From NCBI RefSeq assembly GCF_049651205.1, contig NZ_JBASBR010000012.1, positions 124,001 to 188,000 of the forward strand: 64,000 nucleotides of DNA. The letters run 5' to 3'. Shown piece after piece: positions 39,912 to 47,856 of the stretch (positions are counted from its first letter, which is position 1; each line of letters opens with the position of its first letter). The notes below the pieces were generated by a model. The model did no database searches. It was given only the letters and a program-made list of their open reading frames with translations, and had not been told where the DNA came from. Position numbers and translations under genes: made by a program. This stretch comes from Castellaniella sp049651205. GTDB taxonomy: Bacteria > Pseudomonadota > Gammaproteobacteria > Burkholderiales > Burkholderiaceae_B.

Positions 39912-41561
39912 ATGCTGCGCACCCTGCACATTCTCGACTTTGTCATCGTCGACCATGCCGAAATCAGCTTCGAGCCCGGGTTTACCGTGTTTTCGGGCGA
40001 AACAGGGGCCGGCAAGTCCATTCTTATCGATGCCCTATCGCTGGCCCTGGGGGGTCGCGGAGACGCCAGCCTGATCCGCACAGGCGCCACCCGCACCGAG
40101 ATCAGTGCCATCTTTGATACACCGCCCAGCGCCAGCCAATGGCTGGCCGAGCAAGCTGTCGAAGGCCCCGAGATCATCCTGCGCCGCATCATCGACACGC
40201 AAGGCCGCAGCCGGGCCTATATCAATGGCTCATCCACCACACTGGGGCAATTGCGCGACCTTGGCGCACTTTTGGTGGATATCCACGGGCAGCATGCCCA
40301 CCAAAGCCTGCTGCACGCGGCCAGCCAGCGCAGCATACTCGACGACCAAGGCGGCCTGCAGGCGCAGGTAGCGGCCGTCTCCGACGCATGGACTGTCTGG
40401 CGCGAGGCCCAGACTGCCCTGCTGGCAGCCCAGGATAACGCCGCCGGGCAAGCCCAGGTTTTGCAGCATCTGCGGCAGGACGTCGAGTTTCTCGATGAGC
40501 TTTCTCCCGAGGAAGGCGAATGGGACGAGCTATGCAGCCGCCAGACCCGCCTTGCCCACGCGCAGGCACTGCTGTCCGGGGCAGGCCAGGCAATCGAGGC
40601 GCTGGAGGGTGAATCCGCCTCGGCGGCCCAGGCCATTCAGGCCGCCATCCAGACCCTGCAATCACTCACGCGACACGACTCGCGTCTCGAAGAACATTGC
40701 CAGACGCTCGAATCTGCCCGCATCCTTTGCGCAGAAACCGTCTCTGGTCTGGAGGCCTACGCCAGTCGGCTTGAACTGGATCCCGAGGCTCTGGCCCAGG
40801 CAGATGCGCGCATGAGCCAAATGTTTGCCGCCGCCCGTCGGTTTCATGTCGAACCCGAAGAACTCACTGCCCTGCATGCGTCGCTACAAACCAAGCTGCA
40901 AGACACCACAGCCGGCCAGGACATCCAGGCCCTGGAGAACGCATGCCAGGCAGCACAAACCCACTATCACACGCACGCACAAGCCCTCAGCGTGGCACGT
41001 CAGGCCATCGCCGAAAAGCTCTCGGCGGAGGTGACCGCAGCCATGCAAACGCTGTCTCTGGAAGGGGGACGTTTCGAAGTGGCCCTGCAGGCATGCAAGC
41101 CCTCGGCACATGGCCTGGAAACCACCGAATTCCTGGTTGCCGGCCACGCAGGCGTGCCCACACGCTCATTGGCCAGGGTAGCCTCAGGCGGCGAGCTTGC
41201 CCGGATCTCGCTGGCTCTATCTGTGATTGCCAGCCAGGCGGCACGGGTGCCCACTCTGATTTTTGATGAAGTGGATACCGGTATCGGGGGTGCAGTTGCC
41301 GAGGTTGTCGGCCGTCTGTTGCGCCAACTGGGGCAGCGCCATCAGGTGCTGTGCGTAACCCACCTGGCCCAGGTGGCGGCATGCGCATCGCATCACTACC
41401 AGGTCAGCAAAGCCACGCGCCAGAAACAGGTGCGATCCAGCATCCAGACTCTGGACGAATCCGCCCGCATCGAAGAAATCGCCCGTATGCTGGGCGGCCT
41501 GAGACTGACCGCAGCCACACGGGATCACGCCCGCGAAATGCTGCGTTTGTCGGCGCAATAA
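39912..41561 (+). CDS. recN: DNA repair protein RecN
   Basis: RecN is an SMC-like ATPase that helps bring broken chromosomes together during double-strand break repair. The 549-residue chain has Walker A FSGETGAGKSILIDALSLALGGRGD near residue 30, two coiled-coil arms (about 160-360, Ala/Gln/Glu-rich), a SGGELARISLAL signature near 425 and Walker B TLIFDEVDTGIGG. In E. coli recN has its own LexA boxes; here it is translated right after nadK, so I see no room for one between them. Confidence 0.95.
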   Translation: MLRTLHILDFVIVDHAEISFEPGFTVFSGETGAGKSILIDALSLALGGRGDASLIRTGATRTEISAIFDTPPSASQWLAEQAVEGPEIILRRIIDTQGRSRAYINGSSTTLGQLRDLGALLVDIHGQHAHQSLLHAASQRSILDDQGGLQAQVAAVSDAWTVWREAQTALLAAQDNAAGQAQVLQHLRQDVEFLDELSPEEGEWDELCSRQTRLAHAQALLSGAGQAIEALEGESASAAQAIQAAIQTLQSLTRHDSRLEEHCQTLESARILCAETVSGLEAYASRLELDPEALAQADARMSQMFAAARRFHVEPEELTALHASLQTKLQDTTAGQDIQALENACQAAQTHYHTHAQALSVARQAIAEKLSAEVTAAMQTLSLEGGRFEVALQACKPSAHGLETTEFLVAGHAGVPTRSLARVASGGELARISLALSVIASQAARVPTLIFDEVDTGIGGAVAEVVGRLLRQLGQRHQVLCVTHLAQVAACASHHYQVSKATRQKQVRSSIQTLDESARIEEIARMLGGLRLTAATRDHAREMLRLSAQ

Positions 41562-41608
41562 GGCTCGTCAAGAAGAATTACCGGGCGGCTAACACCAGGC
41601 AAGCGGCA

Positions 41609-42034
41609 TCAGACCTTTTTCTGCTTGGCGCACTGAGGGCACATGCCATAGAGCATCATATGGTGGCTCTCGAGAATAAAGCCGTTATCCTTGGCCACCC
41701 GCACCTGGCGTTTTTCGATCTCGTCATCCGAGAACTCGACCACGCGCCCACAATTGGTGCAGATCAGGTGATCGTGGTGATCTCCGTCGTTGAGTTCGAA
41801 GACCGCCTTGCCGCCATCAAACTGGCTGCGCAAAAGGATGCCGGCTTGCTCGAACTGCGTCAGCACCCGATACACCGTAGCCAGCCCGATATCGACGTCT
41901 TCGGCGATCAATGCGCGATAGATATCCTCGGCGCTGTGGTGGCGAGTTTCAGCCTTGCGGAAAATATCCAGGATCTTCAGGCGCGGAAATGTCGCCTTCA
42001 GACCCATGTTTTTGAGCTCAATCTGATCGTTCAT
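41609..42034 (-). CDS. fur: Ferric uptake regulator Fur
   Basis: Fur represses iron-uptake genes when bound to Fe2+. The 141-residue chain has the N-terminal winged helix (LKATFPRLKILDIF, LATVYRVLTQFEQAGIL), the metal-site region HHDHLICTNCGRVVEFSD and a C-terminal CPQC pair. The HHDH and CxxC motifs are the canonical Fur pattern, distinguishing it from Zur and PerR. The start at 42034 gives the normal MNDQIELKNMGLK opening; the longer frame adds non-family residues. It diverges from bamE, the usual betaproteobacterial arrangement. Confidence 0.96.
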   Translation of the reverse strand: MNDQIELKNMGLKATFPRLKILDIFRKAETRHHSAEDIYRALIAEDVDIGLATVYRVLTQFEQAGILLRSQFDGGKAVFELNDGDHHDHLICTNCGRVVEFSDDEIEKRQVRVAKDNGFILESHHMMLYGMCPQCAKQKKV

Positions 42035-42196
42035 GGTTGAAGTATCCTGGGTACTGCCGCAGAAAGCAAGCACGACGGCAACGCAAAAAACAGGCGCCGG
42101 CACAATGACGAATTAGGCGCCACGTGCATGCGTCCATTCGAATTCCCTTTATGATAGCGGTTTTGGTGGCCGCAATCTGCGTGCCGATGATCCACT

Positions 42197-42772
42197 ATGG
42201 GGGCTTTTGTGCATATCCGAGCAAGTCACTTTTCCCGCCAGGCGGGTATCTGCCTGACAGCCAGCCTGCTAACCATTGTTCTGGCCGGCTGCGGCACCAC
42301 CAACTGGGGATTTCCCTATCGGGCTGCTGTACAGCAAGGCAACTGGATAACCTCCGAGCAGGTATCCCAGCTCGAAGTCGGCATGACCCGCGATCAGGTC
42401 AGATTCATCCTGGGCACGCCCACGTTGCAAGACGCCTTCCATGCCCAGCGCTGGGACTACCCGTACTACAACCAGCCCGGATATGGCTCCCAAGAGTTGC
42501 GCAACTTTACCGTCTGGTTTGAAAACGACCTGCTGGTGCGCTGGTCGGGTGACGAACAACCCAACCGTCAGCCTTTCCAAAAAACCGATACTGGTAAAAC
42601 CGCCATACCCTCCGACGACACCAGCCACGCAGATGACGCAGCCCGTGAGGCTGCCTCTCCTGGCGTTAGCCCTGACACTGCCCCCAATGCAGGGTTGTCA
42701 AACACCGGCAGCCAAACTTCCGGCAGCACGGTACTGCCCCTGTCCACTCCCGATTCCACCAAGGCTCAATAA
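42197..42772 (+). CDS. bamE: Outer-membrane assembly lipoprotein BamE (OmlA/SmpA)
   Basis: BamE is a small lipoprotein of the BAM complex that inserts beta-barrels in the outer membrane. The precursor has a signal peptide with lipobox LAGC (cysteine about residue 32), then the conserved BamE fold: VSQLEVGMTRDQVRFILGTP, HAQRWDYPYY and LRNFTVWFENDLLVRW. At 191 residues it is longer than the usual 110-150 because of a Ser/Thr/Ala/Asp-rich tail after residue 125, likely disordered in the periplasm. An in-frame GTG at 42209 is an alternative start. dapB follows 2 nt later. Confidence 0.94.
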   Translation: MGAFVHIRASHFSRQAGICLTASLLTIVLAGCGTTNWGFPYRAAVQQGNWITSEQVSQLEVGMTRDQVRFILGTPTLQDAFHAQRWDYPYYNQPGYGSQELRNFTVWFENDLLVRWSGDEQPNRQPFQKTDTGKTAIPSDDTSHADDAAREAASPGVSPDTAPNAGLSNTGSQTSGSTVLPLSTPDSTKAQ

Positions 42773-42774
42773 CC

Positions 42775-43566
42775 ATGCGGATTGCAATTACTGGTGCCTC
42801 TGGCCGTATGGGCCGCATGCTGATCGAGGCCGTACTGAACTCCACCGACCTCACCCTCGCGGTGGCCCTCGACCGCCCGGGCAGTGAATCTCTAGGGCAA
42901 GATGCCGGTCAGTCGGTCGGGGTACGTACCGGGGTAGTCATCACCGATGACATGAACACGCTGTCACAGGCCGATTGCCTGATCGACTTCACGCGCCCGG
43001 AAGGCACACTGGCGCACCTTGAAATCTGTGCTGCCCACGGCGTGAAATGCGTTATCGGCACAACGGGCTTTGATGCCGAGGGCAAACAGGCCATCCGGGT
43101 TGCCGCACAAAAAACCGCCATTGTCTTTGCACCCAACATGAGCGTGGGGGTCAATGCCACCCTCAAGCTGCTGGATATGGCTGCACGGTTGCTTAACAGC
43201 GGCTACGACGTCGAAGTTTTCGAGGCCCACCACCGCAATAAGGTGGATGCCCCTTCGGGCACCGCGCTGGCCATGGGCGAGGCTGTTGCCAACGCCTGGG
43301 GTGTCTCGCTGGACGACGTTGCCGACTGGGCACGCCACGGCCACACCGGCCCGCGTGAAACCGGCCATATCGGCTTCTCGGTGGTACGCGGCGGCGATAT
43401 TGTGGGCGACCACACCGTTTATTTCTGCGGCACCGGCGAGCGCATCGAAATCACTCACCGATCCAGCAGCCGTGCCACTTATGCACAGGGCAGCTTGCGC
43501 GCAGCACGCTACCTGGCCCGCAAAGAGTTTGGCCTGTTTGACATGCAGGATGTGCTGGCCAGCTGA
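42775..43566 (+). CDS. dapB: 4-hydroxy-tetrahydrodipicolinate reductase
   Basis: DapB performs the NAD(P)H-dependent reduction in the lysine/diaminopimelate pathway. The 263-residue chain has the N-terminal nucleotide motif GASGRMGRMLIEA, DFTRPEG, GTTGFD, the catalytic EAHHRNKVDAPSGTAL, and the closing segment RGGDIVGDHTVYFCGTGERIEITHRSSSR split over the two domains. Length and motifs are normal. It lies just 2 nt after bamE and meets murB tail to tail with no gap. Confidence 0.97.
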   Translation: MRIAITGASGRMGRMLIEAVLNSTDLTLAVALDRPGSESLGQDAGQSVGVRTGVVITDDMNTLSQADCLIDFTRPEGTLAHLEICAAHGVKCVIGTTGFDAEGKQAIRVAAQKTAIVFAPNMSVGVNATLKLLDMAARLLNSGYDVEVFEAHHRNKVDAPSGTALAMGEAVANAWGVSLDDVADWARHGHTGPRETGHIGFSVVRGGDIVGDHTVYFCGTGERIEITHRSSSRATYAQGSLRAARYLARKEFGLFDMQDVLAS

Positions 43567-44577
43567 TCAGTCCAGCATCACCGGCTCTTGTTCAAGCGCC
43601 ACCCCAAACTGATCGGCCACAGCCTGTTGCACAGCCTGTGCCAGCGCCACGACATCCGCTGCGCAAGCGCCCCCATGGTTTACCAACACCAGCGCTTGGC
43701 GCGGGTGCATCCCCACCGGGCCCAACTGGCGCCCTTTCCAGCCTGCCTGCTCAATCAGCCAGCCGGCCGCCAGCTTCACACGGCCACCGGCCTGAGGGTA
43801 GACACGCAGGTCTGTAAACTGCCGGCGTAGCGCCTGCGCCTGCTCGGCGTCCACCACGGGATTCTTGAAAAAACTGCCTGCATTGCCCTGCACTGCCGGA
43901 TCGGGCAATTTATGCCGGCGGATCTCACAGACGGCATCAAAGATCTGCAAGGCTGTAGGTGTTGTTTTGCCCCAATCAGCCACATAGCGCTGCAAATCGG
44001 GATACGCCAGCCGTGGTACCCATTGCTTGGGCAGGGCAAAGCGCACCCGTGTGATCAGCCAACGGCCGGCGCCATCACGCTTAAAGCGGCTGTCACGGTA
44101 TCCAAACCCACACTCGGAGGCCGGCAAGATAGTTTCAAGCCCTGTATAAAGATCCCAGGCCACCACAGAGTGCAGACACTCGCTAAGCTCCAGACCATAT
44201 GCCCCGATATTTTGCACCGGTGCCGCACCGACAGTACCAGGGATGAGTGCGAGGTTTTCCAGCCCTGGCCACCCCTGCTGCAAGCAATACGCCACAAATG
44301 CGTGCCAGGGCTCGCCCGCCGCGGCTTCTATAAGCCAGCAGTCTGCTGTCTCCTGCCACAGCCGTATCCCCTTCAGGGCCACCTGTACTACCCGGTGGCC
44401 AGGCTGCGGCAGCATCACGACATTGCTGCCGCCACCCAGTACAAATAAAGGCGCGCCAGGCAGGTCACAGAGTGAAGGAAGATCAGCTTCATCTTCCAGC
44501 CGCGCAACCTGGGCGCGGGCAGGCAAGCCCAGCGTATTGCACGGCTGTAGAGACTGTTCCGTAAAGGCAAGCGACAT
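43567..44577 (-). CDS. murB: UDP-N-acetylenolpyruvoylglucosamine reductase
   Basis: MurB is the FAD-dependent NADPH reductase that makes UDP-N-acetylmuramic acid for peptidoglycan. The 336-residue chain is the type I (E. coli-like) form: FVLGGGSNVVM in the FAD site, IPGTVGAAPVQNIGAYG, FGYRDSRFKR, and the catalytic serine in GNAGSFFKNP near residue 233. The tyrosine of the type I loop (in CGFGYRDSRFK region) is retained. The stop directly abuts the dapB stop on the other strand. Confidence 0.96.
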   Translation of the reverse strand: MSLAFTEQSLQPCNTLGLPARAQVARLEDEADLPSLCDLPGAPLFVLGGGSNVVMLPQPGHRVVQVALKGIRLWQETADCWLIEAAAGEPWHAFVAYCLQQGWPGLENLALIPGTVGAAPVQNIGAYGLELSECLHSVVAWDLYTGLETILPASECGFGYRDSRFKRDGAGRWLITRVRFALPKQWVPRLAYPDLQRYVADWGKTTPTALQIFDAVCEIRRHKLPDPAVQGNAGSFFKNPVVDAEQAQALRRQFTDLRVYPQAGGRVKLAAGWLIEQAGWKGRQLGPVGMHPRQALVLVNHGGACAADVVALAQAVQQAVADQFGVALEQEPVMLD

Positions 44578-44648
44578 ATTTGGCAGCAGGCTGCCAGGCA
44601 GCCCGAGAAGTCAGCAAAAGCGTAAGCATACCCCGCACCTGAGGGCAT

Positions 44649-44678
44649 TTGACAGGGCCAACAAGGATATCGTATAGT
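44649..44678 (+). promoter_or_regulatory. Sigma-70 type promoter upstream of the tRNA-Gly promoter (P1)
   Basis: TTGACA (44649-44654) and TATAGT (44673-44678) are 18 nt apart. A start near 44685 would lie about 120 nt before the tRNA. It may be a second tRNA promoter or drive a short transcript: 44702-44734 can fold (CCGTG with CACGG, enclosing GGG-AAA-CCC). Confidence 0.45.
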
Positions 44679-44755
44679 TTCGCTCCTGCAAGTTCTCGTA
44701 TCCGTGCAGCGCGGGGAAACCCACCAAAACACGGGTCTTTAAAGCCTTCACCGGT

Positions 44756-44784
44756 TTGACAGACAAAAAAATGCGATATAGAAT
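44756..44784 (+). promoter_or_regulatory. Promoter of tRNA-Gly
   Basis: TTGACA (44756-44761), a 17-nt spacer and TAGAAT (44779-44784) form a near-consensus sigma-70 promoter. Transcription would start about 44791, 18 nt before the tRNA, over a GC-rich discriminator typical of stringently controlled stable RNA genes. Confidence 0.8.
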
Positions 44785-44808
44785 GCGTGGCTTAGCTTGA
44801 TAGCTAAC

Positions 44809-44884
44809 GCGGGAATAGCTCAGTTGGTAGAGCGCAACCTTGCCAAGGTTGAGGTCGCGAGTTCGAGACTCGTTTCCCGCTCCA
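44809..44884 (+). tRNA. tRNA-Gly (anticodon GCC)
   Basis: GCGGGAA (44809-44815) pairs with TTCCCGC (44874-44880), followed by discriminator T and encoded CCA (44882-44884). The anticodon loop reads TTGCCAA, giving GCC. The D-arm (AGCTCAGTTGGTAGAGC) and T-arm (GTTCGAGAC) are standard. The 76-nt gene stands alone with its own promoter and terminator. Confidence 0.97.
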
Positions 44885-44889
44885 AATTT

Positions 44890-44921
44890 AAAAAGGCCCA
44901 AACTTCGGTTCGGGCCTTTTT
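44890..44921 (+). terminator. Terminator of tRNA-Gly with UUCG tetraloop
   Basis: AAAAAGGCCC pairs with GGGCCTTTTT, the top of the stem closing on C(TTCG)G (44903-44908), an unusually stable tetraloop. Five T follow the stem, and the symmetric A/T arms let it also act on the minus strand for the convergent ABC operon. Confidence 0.88.
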
Positions 44922-44992
44922 GCATTTGGGTGCGGCCAACCAAGGTGGTGGCGATGGGCATACCGGTCATGGCCCATCTCTGGCACCTACGG

Positions 44993-45865
44993 TTAATTTC
45001 GCGCCACTGCCGTCAACCCGGCCACCAGTTGATCGATAAAGAAGGTGTACAGCACCGCAACCGGGATACTGGCGATCAGGGCGCCAGCTAGCAGCGGGCC
45101 CCAGTGATAGACGTCTCCCCGGATCAGCTCTGTCGGCACGGCGATGCTGATGGTCTTGTCGGCCGAATGCGTGACAAAGGCCAGGGCGTAGATGAATTCG
45201 CTGGTGGACAAAGTAAAGGCAAACACCACTACAGTCATCAGGCCCGGTACGGCCAGGGGCAGCACCACATGGATAAAGGCACTGAAGCGGCCATGACCAT
45301 CGATCATGGCCTGTTCCTCGATATCGCGCGGGATGCCCTTGAAAAACCCCATCAACAGCCAGGTGCAAAACGGCACCGTAAACGTTGGATAGGCCACGAT
45401 CAGCGCCCACAATGAATTCTGCAGCCCCAGCGTGGCGATCACCTTGGAAAACGGGATGAACAACAGGGTGGGCGGCACCAGATAGCTTAGAAAGATGCCG
45501 ATGCCCAGAGTTTCGCCCCAGCCCCCGGCGATGCGCGCCAGGCCGTAGGCGGCGGGCACGGCCAGGGCCAGTGTGATGATGACCACGGCCACACCAACAT
45601 ACAGAGTGTTCAGCAGCCACTGCACAAATTGAGTTTCCCCAAACAACAGGCGCAGGTTGTCCAGGGTCGGGAGTTCGGAAAACCAGAAGGGATTGGCGCT
45701 GGGCGTAAAAATATCAGCCTGCGTCTTGAAGGTCGTGATCAGCATTACATAAAAAGGCAAAGCAGCAAAAATCACGAACAGCAGCGTGGCCAGGTATAGC
45801 CCGCCACGCCGCGCAGTGTGGTGGCTGTGGCGCCGGCCGGATTCTGCGGATCGCATATCACCCAT
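44993..45865 (-). CDS. ABC sugar-type transporter, permease subunit (MalG-like)
   Basis: This 290-residue inner-membrane protein has six predicted helices and the cytoplasmic EAA loop EEQAMIDGHGRFSAFIHVVLP-type motif (about residues 195-215) that couples to the ATPase. It resembles the MalG/UgpE branch of CUT1 carbohydrate importers. The N-terminus is His/Arg-rich and cytoplasmic. It is the last gene of the four-gene unit and starts 2 nt after the preceding permease gene. Substrate unknown; CUT1 systems take up oligosaccharides, polyols or glycerol phosphate. Confidence 0.93.
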   Translation of the reverse strand: MGDMRSAESGRRHSHHTARRGGLYLATLLFVIFAALPFYVMLITTFKTQADIFTPSANPFWFSELPTLDNLRLLFGETQFVQWLLNTLYVGVAVVIITLALAVPAAYGLARIAGGWGETLGIGIFLSYLVPPTLLFIPFSKVIATLGLQNSLWALIVAYPTFTVPFCTWLLMGFFKGIPRDIEEQAMIDGHGRFSAFIHVVLPLAVPGLMTVVVFAFTLSTSEFIYALAFVTHSADKTISIAVPTELIRGDVYHWGPLLAGALIASIPVAVLYTFFIDQLVAGLTAVARN

Positions 45866-45867
45866 GG

Positions 45868-46803
45868 CTAGATCTCGCGCCGCCGGATCAGCGACAGGAT
45901 GACGATGGACACCGCCGCCAGCACGGGCAGCAGGAACAACGCCGTGGCAGCGCCGCGCCCCAGGCCCCCCCCCTGCACGCCCGTAAAGAACGCCAGGGTG
46001 GGCAGAACCTGGGTGGCGTTGGCCGGGCCACCACGCGTCAGGATAAAGACCGTGATGATGTCCGTAAACACGAACACGAAGGTGAACAGGATGGTGACCC
46101 CGAACACCGGGATCAGCATGGGCAGGATGATATGAAACAGGCGGCGAAAATAGCCCGCACCGTCGATTTCGGACTGTTCCAGAATGTCGCGCGGCACACC
46201 GTTCAGGCCCGCCAGGATGATGACGGTGCCCAGCGGCAGCAGGCGCCAGACATTTACCAGGATGATGGAAAACAAGGCAAAACCACTGCGCCCCAACCAG
46301 AACGTATTGTCAAAATCGCCAAACAGGGCACCCTGGTGGCCCAGCAGGCCCAGGCCGCGCAGAACCCAGTCGATGGGGCTGAAGGTTGAATCAAACATCC
46401 ACAGCCAGGCAATCACCGACAGCGAGGCCGGTGCCGTCCAGGGTAGCAGGATCAGAAAACGGATCAGCCACTTGCCACGCACGGGCCGCACCAGCAGTTC
46501 CGCCTGGATGGTGCCCAGAACCAGAACGCCGATCAGGGTGCTCAAGGTGATGTTGAAGGTATTGCCGATGGCACGCAGGAAGTCGGGCGTATCCAGCAGC
46601 GCGGTGAAGTTCTCCAGGCCTACAAAACGCATGACGGGACTGCCCGTGGTGACGTCATTGAGGCTGTAGACCACGGCCAGCACGATGGGGATACCCAGCA
46701 ACAGCACGATGTACAGAATGGCGGGCAGCACCATGCCCATAGCCAACAGGGTGTCGCGCTGGGCCAGGCTCAGGGTGCGGGTGCTGGGATTGGCGGCCGC
46801 CAT
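45868..46803 (-). CDS. ABC sugar-type transporter, permease subunit (MalF/UgpA-like)
   Basis: The 311-residue protein is the partner permease, with about six helices and the EAA loop LEQSEIDGAGYFRRLFHIILP (near residues 205-225). It lacks the long periplasmic loop of E. coli MalF, as UgpA-like proteins do. It begins 3 nt after the ATPase stop and ends 2 nt before the MalG-like gene, so the operon is tightly packed and stoichiometric. Confidence 0.93.
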   Translation of the reverse strand: MAAANPSTRTLSLAQRDTLLAMGMVLPAILYIVLLLGIPIVLAVVYSLNDVTTGSPVMRFVGLENFTALLDTPDFLRAIGNTFNITLSTLIGVLVLGTIQAELLVRPVRGKWLIRFLILLPWTAPASLSVIAWLWMFDSTFSPIDWVLRGLGLLGHQGALFGDFDNTFWLGRSGFALFSIILVNVWRLLPLGTVIILAGLNGVPRDILEQSEIDGAGYFRRLFHIILPMLIPVFGVTILFTFVFVFTDIITVFILTRGGPANATQVLPTLAFFTGVQGGGLGRGAATALFLLPVLAAVSIVILSLIRRREI

Positions 46804-46806
46804 AAC

Positions 46807-47844
46807 CTAGGCCCCGCCGGCAGGTTGATCTGTGCGCAGGCCGGTCTTTGGATCAAAGCGCCGCATGCGGGCCTGCAGCACGCAAAAGGTGTGTTGCTGG
46901 CCCGCAGCCAGGCCGTGAGACTTGCGCTCGGGCAGCTTCAGGATCAGGTCGGTCTCGGTGCCTTGCAGTGTGCCGTAGATCAACACATCGGCGCCCAAGG
47001 CTTCGACTTGCTGGATGGTAATGGGCAGCGGGTGTTGTTCGGCCGTGGGCTGTGTGCCCTGCGGCAGCCACGCGTCCTCGGGGTGAAATCCCCAGAGGCT
47101 GTCGGCCTGGGGGATCAGGTTCATGGGGGGCGAGCCCATGAACTGCGCCACAAAGGTGTTGGCCGGCTCGTGATAGATCTCGTACGGGGTGCCGATTTGC
47201 TGGATGCAGCCATGGTTCATGACGGCGATACGCTGCCCCAGGCCCATGGCCTCGACCTGATCATGCGTAACGTACAGTGTGGTGATGCCGGTTTGCTGGT
47301 GCAGGCGCTTGAATTCGCGTCTGGCGGAATGGCGCAGCTTGGCGTCCAGGTTGGACAAGGGTTCATCCATCAGAAACAGGCTGGGAGTGCGCACCAGGGC
47401 GCGCGCCAGGGCAACGCGCTGGCGTTCGCCGCCCGACAGTTCGCGCGGCTTGCGTGCCAGCAGTTTTTCGATCCCGAACAGTTCTGCGGCCCAGGTAACT
47501 TTTTCCTGGATCTGCGCTTTGGACAGATGGATGGCTTCCAGGGGGAAGGCAATATTTCGAGCAACATTCTTGTGGGGATACAGGGCGTAACTCTGGAAGA
47601 CCATGGCGATATTGCGGACGCGTGGTGGATCCTCATTGGATATCCGTCCGTCGATGCGTACCAGGCCGCTGCTGGGGCGTTCCAGCCCGGCGATGGTGCG
47701 CATCAGGGTAGATTTACCCGAGCCCGAGGCCCCAAGCAAGACCAGGAATTCACCGTCGGGGACGTCCAGACTGACGTCGTCGACAGCTTTGACGCGGCCA
47801 TGGTCATAGGTGGTGCTGAGGTGCTCGATACTCAGGCTGGCCAT
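46807..47844 (-). CDS. ABC sugar-type transporter, ATP-binding subunit (MalK/UgpC-like)
   Basis: The 345-residue ATPase has Walker A GASGSGKST near residue 38, Q-loop VFQSYALYPH, signature LSGGERQ, Walker B LFLMDEPLSNLDAK and switch HDQVEAM. The C-terminal OB/TOBE regulatory domain (about 235-345) is that of the MalK/UgpC group, slightly shorter than E. coli MalK. It energises the two permeases encoded downstream and starts 12 nt after the binding-protein gene. Confidence 0.94.
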   Translation of the reverse strand: MASLSIEHLSTTYDHGRVKAVDDVSLDVPDGEFLVLLGASGSGKSTLMRTIAGLERPSSGLVRIDGRISNEDPPRVRNIAMVFQSYALYPHKNVARNIAFPLEAIHLSKAQIQEKVTWAAELFGIEKLLARKPRELSGGERQRVALARALVRTPSLFLMDEPLSNLDAKLRHSARREFKRLHQQTGITTLYVTHDQVEAMGLGQRIAVMNHGCIQQIGTPYEIYHEPANTFVAQFMGSPPMNLIPQADSLWGFHPEDAWLPQGTQPTAEQHPLPITIQQVEALGADVLIYGTLQGTETDLILKLPERKSHGLAAGQQHTFCVLQARMRRFDPKTGLRTDQPAGGA

Positions 47845-47856
47845 GCGTGCTCCTCA

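Noticed and set aside
44611..45039. Open frames around tRNA-Gly
   Set aside because: They translate the tRNA and its terminator; no ribosome site or family match.
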